This document shows, in pieces, positions 12,810 through 22,930 of a stretch of 64,000 nucleotides of DNA. The stretch's first letter is position 1; the number at the start of each line of letters is the position of its first letter. Source of the DNA: Desmodus rotundus (Eukaryota; Chordata; Mammalia; Chiroptera; Phyllostomidae); NCBI RefSeq assembly GCF_022682495.2, contig NC_071398.1, positions 30,321,426 to 30,385,425 on the forward strand, read 5' to 3'. The notes beneath the pieces were generated by a model. The model was given only the letters and a program-made list of their open reading frames with translations. It ran no database searches and was not told the origin of the DNA. Made by a program: the position numbers and the translations under genes.

Positions 12810-12950
12810 GGTAATGACCTACCTAATTGATTTATTACTGATACAAATGGAGCATTAATAATTAGTGCTTTATTAATGGCTTTGTCTCCATGAGGCTCCT
12901 GCCCCTCTTCTGTTGTAATTTCAACCAAGGGTTCCAAAGGAATCTTCCAG
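12810..12950. promoter_or_regulatory. AT-rich block, possible conserved enhancer
   Basis: In otherwise GC-rich intron this block holds a cluster of TAAT/ATTA cores: TAATGACC at about 12812, TAATTGATTTATTAC at about 12824, ATTAATAATTAG at about 12854 and TATTAATGG at about 12871. Such clustering is typical of homeodomain-bound conserved non-coding elements. It carries no repeat that I recognise. The regulatory role is inference. Confidence 0.3.
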
Positions 12951-14032
12951 AAGGTGGTGCTTCTTAGCTTATGCTCCCAAGGGACATGGGGCTGTAGCTC
13001 TCTTGAATGACAGTCATCTTTTCCCCGTTTCTAGGAGAGAAACCCTGTGAAGGGGAGGGTTTCCGCAATGCCGCACTTTTGCAGAGGTTTTTCTCCAGGT
13101 TTCTCAGTCTTTGGGGTCCGCTCCCAGGCGCTGGAGCAGCGGGCGGGGTGTGGGTGTGCCTGGGAGGCACGTTAACGGGAACCCTGGAGGCTGCCTCGTG
13201 GGCATCCTCGGCAGTTCCCGTTTCTTGGACACATGTTCGTGCTGTGCATGTATGTCATATACATTTATTTTCTTCTACTAGAGTTGTTCCTAGTGTGGTA
13301 GAAGTTTGAAAAGACTTGTCACTCATAAGGAGCACGGGCCCCTGGTCAGGCCCGTAGCCTGTGCGGAACTTGGGTGTTGGGAGGGTCGGTCTGCTCAGAG
13401 GAGCCTTGAGGGAAGACCTCTGAGGGGCAGGCTACCTGTTGTCTTGGGGGATTGGTCACTGTGCCTCAGTTTCTCTGGTGTTGGGAAGCAGTGCCCTCTG
13501 GAGCCAGGACACCAGGCAAGTGAGACTTAGGGACTCATGGCATTGTCCTGCCTTGGGCACCCAGTCCAGCCTTGTGTTATGAAGAATGGAGCGTCTCATG
13601 TGGGCCTAGCTGGGGAGAGGCACGGGCCAACTGGGGCTGCCCACACCCCGGGGCCCTGAGTCAGAGTCCCAGGACCACTGGGCTACATGTTTCAGGGCCA
13701 CCATGTCAAGCTAACTGCTGGCCCTCGTCACCGGATCCATCCTGGTGTAGGGCGGCCCCGGGTCTGCTACTTGGTGCATTGTGTTCAGAATGTTTATTGA
13801 CATGTGAACAAACCCATTCTGATGATGTCCCCCTACCCCCAGCCTGTGTTTGGGGATTTCATGTGCCCCCCACACCCATACATGGGGTCGGTGGTATCAC
13901 CGACATTGTGAAACCACAGGAGAAACGGGGCAGAGAGACACTCGACTTTCACTTGGCCTCTCGGCTCCTCTGAGGAGGGGCTTTGCCCATGCTCCATGTC
14001 ATGCCCCCCACCCACATTAAGATACTGGTGGG

Positions 14033-14186
14033 TGGTTCGATTCCCAGTCAGGGCACATGCCTGGGTTGTGGGCCAGGTCTCCGGTACGGGGTGTGCGAGA
14101 GGCAACCACACATTGATGTTTCTCTCCCTCTTTCTCCTTCCCTTCCCCTCTCTCTAAAAATAATAAATAAAATCTAAAAAATAAAA
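14033..14186 (+). repeat. 5'-truncated Ves SINE
   Basis: Begins at the B-box region ('tggttcgattcccagtcagg'), then 'catgcctgggttgtgggcca', 'gaggcaaccacacattgatg', a pyrimidine stretch and an A-rich tail. The A-box half is missing. It is flanked by an imperfect 14-bp duplication, aagatactggtggg (14019-14032) and aagatgctggtggg (14187-14200), consistent with L1-driven insertion. Confidence 0.85.
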
Positions 14187-15059
14187 AAGATGCTGGTGGG
14201 AGTTAGGATTTATCTCTGGGCAGGGTTGGTGGGGAACAGACTTGCTTTCTCTCAGCCCCTGGACCGTATTTCATGCAGACTTGGAGAAGCTTCTTAAACT
14301 CTAAGCCTGTCTCTTCCACAGACAGGTCAGTGACAGCAGCTTCCAGAAGGTGCCCAATGATGGCCAAGGGGACACCCAGCCTGGCCTGTGTATGTGGGGT
14401 GCCTGAGTGGAAGGAGGGCCAGGCTGTGGCAGGGGCCAGGGACCAGCTGCAGTCTCATGTTACCTGTGCTTCCTTCTCAGGGCAGAGCTCAGGGCGTGGC
14501 TGTGCCATTTGCTGGGATGAGGGAAGCCCAGTTCACACCTGACGGAGACACCTGGACACAGGGTACTAGGCATCTGGATGTGTCTGGAAAATCCCTCAAC
14601 AGCAGCAACATGGCCTCCAGCAGGACTGGCCACAGCCTCCTTGGGCTGGACCCGCGCCTGGGGCTGGGGGAGTGTTTGGTTCCTTTTGCCCTTGGCCTGA
14701 CCTGCTGCTGGGAACCGACTAATCGTGCCATCGGGCTCTCTGTCCCTGCTCAAGAGCCCGGCTGGCCAGTCACTTACCGGGTACAGTGGGGTACAACTGC
14801 CCCCCAAACTGTGTGTTTCTTGTCAGGTCACCATTGACTGAGCACCTGCTCACCCCTAGAGACTCAGAGACGGGTCAGCCATGGGTCTCAGCCTTTAGTC
14901 AGTGCATACAGCACAGGGCAGGAGGCACACTCCTCGCCACAGGCCGCGGAGCTCTGTCCAGGACAAAGTCTCCCCTTTAAGGCCGAACTTCCATCTGGGA
15001 CCCGAGCACTGCACAGGTTGTGGTCTGCCCTGTGCCCAAAGGCGCTGGTGGTGTGTCTG

Positions 15060-15112
15060 GCCTGGCTGGTGCCCAGTGATGTTCGCTGAATGAGTGAATG
15101 AATGGAGAGATC
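15060..15112 (+). repeat. L2 tail fragment
   Basis: 'gttcgctgaatgagtgaatg' with 'aatgg' is the simple-repeat tail seen at L2 3' ends. Confidence 0.45.
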
Positions 15113-15236
15113 TGGAGGTCTGAGGGCACAACCCGCAGGGCGCCCAGCATCCTGTCCTGGCCCAGCCCACTGTGGGGACCAGCGGCTGCCCAGCCCTCTG
15201 TGTGCCTTCACCGCCTCCCTGTCTCTCCCCACCCAG

Positions 15237-15361
15237 GACCTCCCACTCCCGGGCCAAGGCCGAGGCAGCCCTCACCGCGGCCCAGAAGGCCCAGGAGGAA
15301 GCACGGATTGCCAGGATCACTGCCAAAGAGTTCTCACCTTCCTTCCAGCACAGGGAAAATG
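15237..15361 (+). CDS. JPH3: JPH3 coding exon, alpha-helical segment
   Basis: Third-from-last coding exon of junctophilin-3, a neuronal protein that bridges the plasma membrane (N-terminal MORN repeats, exons outside the window) and the ER (C-terminal anchor) at junctional membrane complexes. The exon is 125 bp between CCCACCCAG and GTGAGTCGG. Its first base completes an Arg codon, then 41 codons follow, and the final G is shared with the next exon. The peptide starts TSHSRAKAEAAL and ends SFQHREN. It is Ala/Glu/Lys/Arg-rich and forms the long helix thought to span the membrane gap. Identity rests on near-complete agreement with the remembered human protein. Confidence 0.95.
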
Positions 15362-17778
15362 GTGAGTCGGGGCGTGACGTGGGCATGGGGCAGCGAGGTG
15401 CCCTCAAAGGCCACATTCCAGTAGGTTCTGCCCATTGCCATCTCACTTCATGTTCACTGTCCTTCGTGATGGCGTGTGTCCCTGCAAGGAGCCTTGGCAC
15501 ATGCCTCCCTCAGACACATGCCTCCCTCAGACACACGTGTCAGAGCGTGTGGTTTCAGTATTCCTCCCTGCCTCCAGGGCTGTGTCCCTGCGTGCACGTG
15601 TTTCCAAGCATCACTCTCCCGCTTCCCATGATGCGGAATGTCTGTGTACTCTGAGTGTGCACGCGGTCCGTCTCCCTCCCCTTCCCTCAGTGTTATTCTA
15701 GAACTTTCTATGATGCACGAACTATTCTAACTGCTCTGCCCACTGAGGTAGCTACTAGACATGTGGGTGCTGCGACTTGTGTGGCCGAGAACCAGCGTCA
15801 TTAGTTTTATTTGATCGTGGCTAATCTGTAAGTGTAGACAGCCACGCGTGCCTGTTGGCGGGCACGCTGGACAGAGCGGCTCTGGAACAGTGAGGGGAGC
15901 TTCTGCCGTGTCCGTGGTGGGAGCTGGGAGGAGCTAGAAGCCGCTGCTGGGGAACAGGCCTGAGGGAGGCAGAGAGGGCTGAGAAGAGGGCATTGAAGAT
16001 GAGAAAGGCCTGCTGGGGCTGAGGTCCTCGCAAGCCAGACCAGCCCTCCCCGCTGCCCTGTTTTCTGCCCCACTTCCCTCTGGTCTCCCTCAGAAGCTTC
16101 CTCTGCAGCAGGAAACCCTGGAGACCAGGTAGGCCGCTTCCCTCAGGGCCATGCTTGCAAGTGGGAGACAGGGTGGAATCGGCCTGTGCAGTCTCGGTCC
16201 TGAGACCACACCCTGAGCTCACCTCCCAGAGCCCGGGAGCTCCTGGCCTCACAGCTAGGGTCCTGGCCTTTGGGGCAGTGGGAGGCCAGGCCTACTTCTG
16301 GGAGGCAGAAGAACCCGAGACAGTGGACAAAGCTGTCGTAATTCAGCCACACACATTCTGTCCTGCACTTTCACAAGGATGCTTCCAGGAGTACCTCGAG
16401 CTCTGGAACTACTTTTAGCTGAGAGCGAGCTCCAGGCCAGCGGTGCTGACAGCCAGGGCGCTGGACCTGAGTACGAGGGCGCCTCTCTCTGGGGTGTGGG
16501 ACCCACAGGCTGGCCAGGGCTGACCCCAGGGCTCTTAGTGGACAGCTGGTCTCCTGGGGGAGGCCACAGGACCCTGCAGGACTTGGTGTCCAGGCTCGTC
16601 TGGGGCCCTAGGTGTAAGGTGCAGGGGCCCGGGCCCCAGAAGTCAGGATCACAGTGGGGGCAGGCCGGGGGAGAGATCACGGAGCCCTGTGATGGGGCCA
16701 GGACTCCCCCACGTGGTGTCCGTAGGGCCCCCCACAGGGAGGGCAGTCATCCATGTGGCTCCTCAGACACCCTCCAGCCTGTTCCCTTCTCTGTGCTGGG
16801 AACCGGGGGTGTGGGCAGGGGGCGGAGAGGGAGATGGTGGTGGTGGTTCCTGCAGCCCAGTCCCTGTCCCACAGCTGCACAGGTGTGGTAGTTGAATGAG
16901 ACCTGCACTCCCCGGGCCACACCCTGTGTGACAGATGGGTGCAGATGCTGGGGGACTGACTGCTTGTCCAGAGCCCCATGCACGTCTCCAGCACTCACGG
17001 TCTCAGATTTCCCCATCCAGGACCACATGAGGCTTCCCCAGGGGTCTCGGCCCTTTGTGGAACCACCACAGTGACTGCACACGGGTGTCTGCAGCTTGGC
17101 CTTGTTCTGGTCCCTGCTGCTGCTCACACCCCAAAGTAAGAGTGGGAGCCTCAGGCTACCAGGGATGCCACCAACAGCATGGTGGATGTCCCCTCATAAA
17201 CGGGGCACCTGGTCCCTGCTGGACCAAGAAATTTCTGGCCACACTGAGGGTGCTGTGTTCCCCAAGGCCTTCTCCCGCCCTGGCTCAGAGGCTCCAGTGT
17301 GGAAGCAGCAGGGGGAAGCCCAACTGCAGGCTGGGAGGATGCCCCTGTTCTCTCAGGACAGGCCACCAGGAGGCCTAGACCGCCCTGAGGTGAAGGTATC
17401 CTGGCTGGACAGGGCCAATGGCCATGATGTTGTGGCCTCCCCTCCACCACCTGGCCATGAGACCCCCTAAGTCACCTAGCAGGAGATGCTTCCTTCCATC
17501 CTCAGGAGGGCCCATGCGGGTGGGACCTGAGATCCCCATTCAGTGGGCTGACCCCAAGTCCTTGTGCACTCTGAGCCTTGGGTCTGCCCCGCAGCTGGGG
17601 ACCGCCTGTGGTGACCTAGTCCTCCTCAAAGTGCTTATGGGGTGGGGGCCTTGGGACCCATGGAGGGGCTTTGGGAACCACCGTGTCCCGGACTGTTCTC
17701 CTGCCATCCTCAGGCGAGACCAGGCCTACCATCTGAGTAAGCCAACCTGTGTGTGCTGCCTGCTCCTCCTTCACGTAG
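15362..17778 (+). other. JPH3: JPH3 intron between helix and divergent-domain exons
   Basis: 2.4 kb, GTGAGT donor to TTCACGTAG acceptor. GC-rich. I see no clear repeat and no further exon. A frame running into the next exon from 17418 is intronic in its first part. Confidence 0.85.
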
Positions 17779-18662
17779 GGCTCGAGTACCAGCGGCCGAA
17801 GCACCAGGTTTCCAGTGACGACATGGAGGGGATCTCCATAGGGACGCCCATGCAGCAGGAGAGCCCGGAGCTGTACCGCAAGGGCACCACCCCCTCAGAC
17901 CTGACCCCCGATGACAGCCCCCTGCAGAGCTTCCCTGCCAGCCCCTCAGCCACCCCACCGCCGGCCCCTGCCTCCAGGAACAAGGTCGCCCACTTCTCGA
18001 GGCAGGTATCAGTGGATGAGGGGCGAGGCGGGGACATCCAGATGCTCCTGGAGGGCAGAGGAGGGGACTATGGCCGCAACAGTTGGGGTGAGGAAAAGGC
18101 AGGGGGCTCCAGGGGGGTCCGCAGCGGCACCCTCCGCAGTGGCCAGCCCTCAGAGGACTTCCGCACCCGGGGCTCAGGCCACAAGCAGCCCGGCAACCCC
18201 AAACCCCGGGAGCGGCGGACGGAGTCTCCCCCTGCATTCTCCTGGACTTCCCACCCTCGAGCTGGCAACCCCAGCTCAGGGGGCGCCAAGCTGCTGGAGC
18301 TGGATGAGGAAAAGCTAAGCAACTATGAGATGGAAATGAAGCCCCTGCTGAGGGTGGACTCCCATGTACAGGAAGCGCACCCCCAGAAGAGACGCTACAG
18401 CAGGGGGGCTGCCTGTCGGGTCCAGGGTGAGGACCGGGGCTTTGGGGTACAGAGACTGAGATCTAAGTCCCAGAACAAGGAGAACGTCCGGCCAGCTGCA
18501 AGCACGGAGCCAGCGGTGCAGAGACTGGAGAGCCTGCGGCTGGGTGACAGGGCCGAGCCCCGGTTGCTGCGCTGGGACCTGACCTTCTCCCCACCCCAGA
18601 AGTCCTCGCCTGTGGCACTGGAATCCGACGAGGAGAATGGGGATGAGCTCAAGTCCAGCACG
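17779..18662 (+). CDS. JPH3: JPH3 large exon, divergent domain
   Basis: 884 bp, entered in phase: the shared G plus GG gives Gly, then LEYQRP. The exon encodes 294 codons plus the split Gly and ends DELKSST before GTAAGTGG. This is the junctophilin 'divergent' region, low in conservation among paralogues and probably disordered. Junctophilin-3 landmarks are clear: SPELYRKGTTPSDLTPDDSP, HFSRQVSVDE, GDIQMLLEG, KQPGNPKPRERRTESPP, EEKLSNYEMEMKPLLR, HPQKRRYS, RGFGVQRLRSK, LRLGDRAEPRLLRWDLTFSP and VALESDEENGDELKSS. Arg-, Ser- and Pro-rich stretches offer many possible phosphosites. The frame is intact. The first in-frame ATG upstream (17418) is in the intron and is not a start. Confidence 0.97.
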
Positions 18663-21076
18663 GTAAGTGGATGCCCGACAGTGCTGGGGAGCAAGCGCCC
18701 AGGTCCACCGACCCTGAAACCGAGTACTGAGACTTCCAGAGTCCTCCTCTAGCCAGGGGCAGGAAAAGCAGGAGGAGTGGCTCTCAGGGTGATGGCATTA
18801 GCAGCCACAGCTGGGGCCCTCACCCACAGGAAGGCACTGCAGGCTGGGGTGGCATTTCCTTCAGGCAGGTCCTCAAGGGGGTTGCTCCCAGGCTTGATCG
18901 CTGCAGTGAAAGCACGTGGGCAGCTGGGGAAGCTCCCAACTCAACACTGGGCAGCAGGGGGCCCCTTCCTCACCCAGACATTCCCCCAGCTCGCTCAAAA
19001 CGCCCAGGTGTGCAGGAGGGTCCTCTCTGCACTACAGGCTGTCTCCTGGTAAGAAGCCCTCACCAGCACTGTCTCCGAGATGTCTCCCAGTCCTGGAGAG
19101 GGACAGAGGGGCCAGACACAGGGAGCAGGTGGTGTGTCAAGCTGGGGCAGGTCCCCTTTGTCCAGGACGCACTGTTTACTCATGGGCCAGGCACTGTGGT
19201 CCCCCCATATGCCAGAACACACGTGTCTCGCTCCAACAAAGCCTGCTTTCTAATGGCTGAGACATTAGAAAGCAAGGAAGTCAGTCCCCTTCCTACCAGA
19301 GCCACGATTCTCCACCTGACACCCACACAGCCCAGGACACCACACAGCCGTTCTCTGGGAGTTCCTTAGAATGAGGCCTCTGACCCACCCCAGGCCTGAG
19401 GGATCAGTGGCTCTGGGTGGAGCTGTGGTCCAGGTTGGGGGGCGGGACACTGGGGCTGCTCAGGAGTGAGGGCTGTGCCTCTCAGGTGCGAGAGTTGCCT
19501 AGAAGCCCTCCTGACCCAATGCGTGCAGGTTGGAGGAAAGAACAGAGTCCCCTGGGCAGGACTCTGTGAGGAGGGCAGTGGGGGAGGACTCTTGCACCCA
19601 GAAGACCCTTTGTCAGGTGGCTTCCACCTGTAAGCAGATAAGCCTTGTTCCCTTGGTCAGGTAGCAGCGGGAAGGGCCAATGGAACACTTCAGACCCACA
19701 TGCCAGGGTAATGCCCCCGTGTGGTCCCCCACGATCCCACCTGCAGTCTCACTAGTATAAGGGGAGTGGCAGGGGCCGCCTCACAGGCAGACAGAGCCTC
19801 ACACCCACGTTTCGCACGTCCAGACTACAGGAGTCCCGGGCCCCAGCTGGGTGTTGTCCCGGCACATCAGGATGTAGTGCCCCTTGGAAGAGAGGCTTCC
19901 TGCCTTCAGATGGTCTGCTGGCCCGAGGCCATTTCTGCTCCCCTTGACACCACTGTGAGCGTGCCTTTCTTGCTTGTGGACCGCTCCCTAAAATGCCCCT
20001 GCCCTCCCCATGCCCAAACCCTCCTAGCCCCTTCAGAAGTACAAGCCCCAGCTGGTGCTTGCAACTCCATTTCCTCATCCCAGCAGCTGGCAATGCAGGT
20101 GCATGTGCGCCCATATGTATGTGGTGTTTGTCTACGTGGTGTGTGTACGTGGCCATCTCAAGAACAGCCAAATGATGGGCAGGGGTGGGAGGTGCAGGGA
20201 GGGTTCCACATTCAGTCCACTTAACTGTGTCAGCACAGCTAAGCGCTTCAACATGAAGCTCTGTTGAGTAGAAGCAAGACTTCCAGCTGGGCAACTCTAC
20301 TTACTCCGCCGGACCAGTATCTGGTCCCGAGTGGCAGCTGGGGACCCTGCAGTGGTGGGGAGCCTCCAGCAGAGGCCTTGGGTGCCGCCTCTCATCCTGT
20401 CCTGGGGGACAGCCACCGTACCCCTTACTGAGAGGCTTCAAGAACAGGAGCCGAGAGGAGTGCCCGTGATCTTAAGTGCGCCCTGGGCCCGTGTCACCCC
20501 AGGAACTGTTTGAAGGAAAACCCTCCTCACGAGGTGGGCTGGGGCTGCTCGGGGATGGCAGTGAGAGAGCTCGCATAGCTCAGGTAGCTCACGGGAAGGT
20601 TTTCACTGAGGAAGATGGGTTTGTAGGCCTATTAGAGGGTTCTCCCATTGCCAGTTATGGGACCTCAGGATGAATTTAGGGGCCGCCCTGGAGAGGCTGT
20701 GTCTGAATTGAGTGGCATCTGAAGTCCCAGCTGTACAGAGCTGGGAGCAAAAATAACGTGGGCAGGGGATGTTTACTTAAACAGAGACCAGGGGCACTGG
20801 AAGGGACACCCGAGTTTTCAGAGCCATGAGGGGTCCAAGAGCAACAGCTGCAGACTGACAATCAAGTAGGCACCCCTCCCCTCAGTGTGACCTCTGAGGG
20901 GCTCGCTCTGGAGAGTCGGACTTCAGGTTTCTGCTGTCTCCTAAAGAGACCCGTCACCCGCCCTCTCAGACCTCCTGCTGTGGCCTGGGGCTGGGAGGGT
21001 GGGTTGGGGGTATTGGCCAGAAAGAGAACACTCCAGACCAGGCCTCAGGCTCACATCTCCTCTCCTTCTGTTCCAG
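18663..21076 (+). other. JPH3: Last JPH3 intron
   Basis: 2.4 kb, GTAAGT donor to CTGTTCCAG acceptor. No repeat or exon recognised. If retained, the frame continues 29 codons to a TAG at 18750-18752 (see findings). Confidence 0.85.
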
Positions 21077-21157
21077 GGCTCAGCACCCATCCTGGTAGCC
21101 ATGGTGATCTTGCTCAACATCGGAGTCGCCATTTTGTTTATTAACTTTTTCATCTGA
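21077..21157 (+). CDS. JPH3: JPH3 last coding exon, ER membrane anchor
   Basis: 26 codons and stop TGA (21155-21157), in phase 0 from the preceding Thr codon. The peptide starts GSAPILVAMVILLNIG and ends LFINFFI. It is one hydrophobic helix at the extreme C terminus, the tail anchor that holds junctophilin in the ER/SR membrane. With the two preceding exons it gives about 362 C-terminal residues of a protein that is about 750 long in human. JPH3 is a marker of brain junctional complexes. The Huntington disease-like 2 repeat lies in an alternative upstream exon that is not in this window. Confidence 0.97.
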   Translation, partial: GSAPILVAMVILLNIGVAILFINFFI

Positions 21158-22930
21158 TCGAGATTGTCACATTAGCAAAAATACCAGTTGGTGTGCAAAA
21201 GGGGGATGTTAAAAGCAAAACAACAAAAAAGGAAAGAATCATAACTCGGATAGCCCACGGCTACTTCCAAGTTTCTTCACAGAACACCACGACTGGGTAT
21301 CACTCACAGTCTGCCTTTTCTCTGGGTAATGGTTTGGATCTTTGCCAGAACCCTTTGCTTGTGTGACACTCTGCTGTGCGGCATGGCGGAAGGGGCCAGC
21401 ACGCCGACCCTCCAGCTTGAAGTGGGAAGAAAAGGGATCCCAGCAAATCAGCAGCAAAAAAATAAAATCGTCGTCATCAATGTCATCCACACTCCTGCCT
21501 GGGACGTGGAGGAGGAGGCAGCCCAAGGAAGACCCCTCCAAGGGTCCACTGTGCCCAGCCATGGGGGGAGCAGCTGCCATGAGGTGTAATGAGGGGAGTC
21601 AGTGAACTCTGCGTTTCCTCTCTGTTCCAGAATAGCGGGTGACAAGTATGGGTGTGAGGCACGGGGAAGAGGGTGTCCCACCCTGGCTGGCAGCAGCCTG
21701 GGCCTTTTTCTGTTTTAAATCTGTGCTGCACCATGAAGGAAGCAGAGGTCTAGCCTCTCTTCCCCACGAAACAGGTCCTAACCCTGCCCTGCCCAGCACT
21801 GCCCCACAGCGCTCCTTACAAGGCCAGGTCCCCACACCAAATCTTAAAGTCCTTCTTTCCCCCTCGGCCACCCCCATTTCCCCAGCCTCCCATCAGACCC
21901 CGGGGTGCCACGTGCAGGCGTCCAGAGGCTGTGGAAGCCCGGGGCTGGTGCTGGAGGGCAGGGTGCAGTGTGAGGTCCCATCAAGTCTGGGCTCTTGGCA
22001 CACAGCATTCCTGTATGTACTGTGCAGGACAGGTATACGGGCTCCCATGTCCCTGTCAGATGTCTGCGGCCCTTAGATGACATCATCATCTCACTGTCAC
22101 TGAGCCCACGGGTTTCACATCTTTGTTCTGTGCCTGCAACTTCCCCCCCGGACATGCCTATTCCTTCCAGACGCCTCAGTCATTCTCTGGGGCTACTCTG
22201 GTCCCAGAACAGGAATGTGGTTGAAACCCAGTGGCTTGAAAACTCCTGAGGAATTGTTGCATATCCATCTCCCCACAAACACGTAACACAACTTGTTTCA
22301 GTCAAAAAACAGGTCCCTGGTGTTTCTGCCTTCTCGACCAGCATTGCTCTGTCACCCAAACAAAAGAACAAGATTCCAGAATGTTTCCGTGTCCTTTGGC
22401 CCTAGCTATGGAGCCAGACCGCCTGTGTGCATGGACGTGTCTATGAGGCCATGGGCACGTCCATCCACAGGTCCCCCTGTGCTCACGCCTGAGAAGGTCC
22501 TCAAAGTGAGTTCCTACAGCCGTCCTGGGTACAGCCCTCTATGACTCTGCCTTGCTTTGCTTATGTTTAGCTGTTTCTCTGCTATCTTTCAAGCAGATTT
22601 CTTTACTACACTGCACTGGATTGCTATATTTTTAACCAGAAATAAACTAAAGATTAGAGCATGTTCCAGTTAAATTCAGTTTTATTTTTTTTCTGTTATA
22701 CATTCACTCCCCATTCCTTCTCACAGTTTGGTTTAGGTGGGGTCTTTTCTGGGGAGTAGGGACATGGGAGAGGGAGGGAGGATCCATAGGAAATACATTT
22801 CTGGTAACGTTGCTTTCTAAAGGGGTATTACATCTTTTTGTACATCTTATTTTCCATTCCTCTTTTTTAATATCGAGTGGTTGCTGCAGACCTGAAGTGA
22901 ACCAAATAAAGATGCCTGCTCCTTGCAGCT
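21158..22930 (+). other. JPH3: JPH3 3' UTR
   Basis: Follows the stop codon without a splice signal. Candidate poly(A) signals are AATAAA at 21461-21466, 22641-22646 and 22905-22910. The last is followed within 60 bases by T/GT-rich sequence ('gggatatgtgttttataatc'), the best cleavage context. The 3' end at about 22925-22935 is inferred. Confidence 0.7.
22905..22910 (+). terminator. JPH3: JPH3 poly(A) signal
   Basis: Canonical AATAAA with a downstream GT-rich element at about 22950-22990. An alternative AATAAA lies at 22641. Confidence 0.65.

Larger units (their letters stand above)
1..15236 (+). other. JPH3: JPH3 large intron (3' part)
   Basis: No coding exon is recognised here. The stretch ends at a good acceptor (pyrimidine tract then CCCACCCAG, AG at 15235-15236). 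It is GC-rich and holds ancient repeats (L2, MIR, MLT1, L1 3' ends), two Ves SINEs, a purine tract at 6495-6615 and an AT-rich block at 12810-12950, listed separately. The upstream exons encoding the MORN repeats of junctophilin must lie left of the window. Open frames in this stretch look like chance frames in GC-rich DNA: they match no known family and lack exon borders. Confidence 0.85.

Noticed and set aside
12284..12937. 217-codon minus-strand frame
   Set aside because: It overlaps the AT-rich possible enhancer and GC-rich intron, has no domain, and its composition is that of translated non-coding DNA.
1..15236. Numerous 60-200 codon frames in the JPH3 intron on both strands
   Set aside because: High GC content creates chance frames. 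None has a recognisable domain, exon borders or continuity with JPH3.
17418..17778. ATG at 17418 as start of a separate 444-codon gene
   Set aside because: The frame merely runs through the intron into the JPH3 exon; the acceptor TTCACGTAG at 17778 and the in-phase join to the preceding exon explain the coding part.
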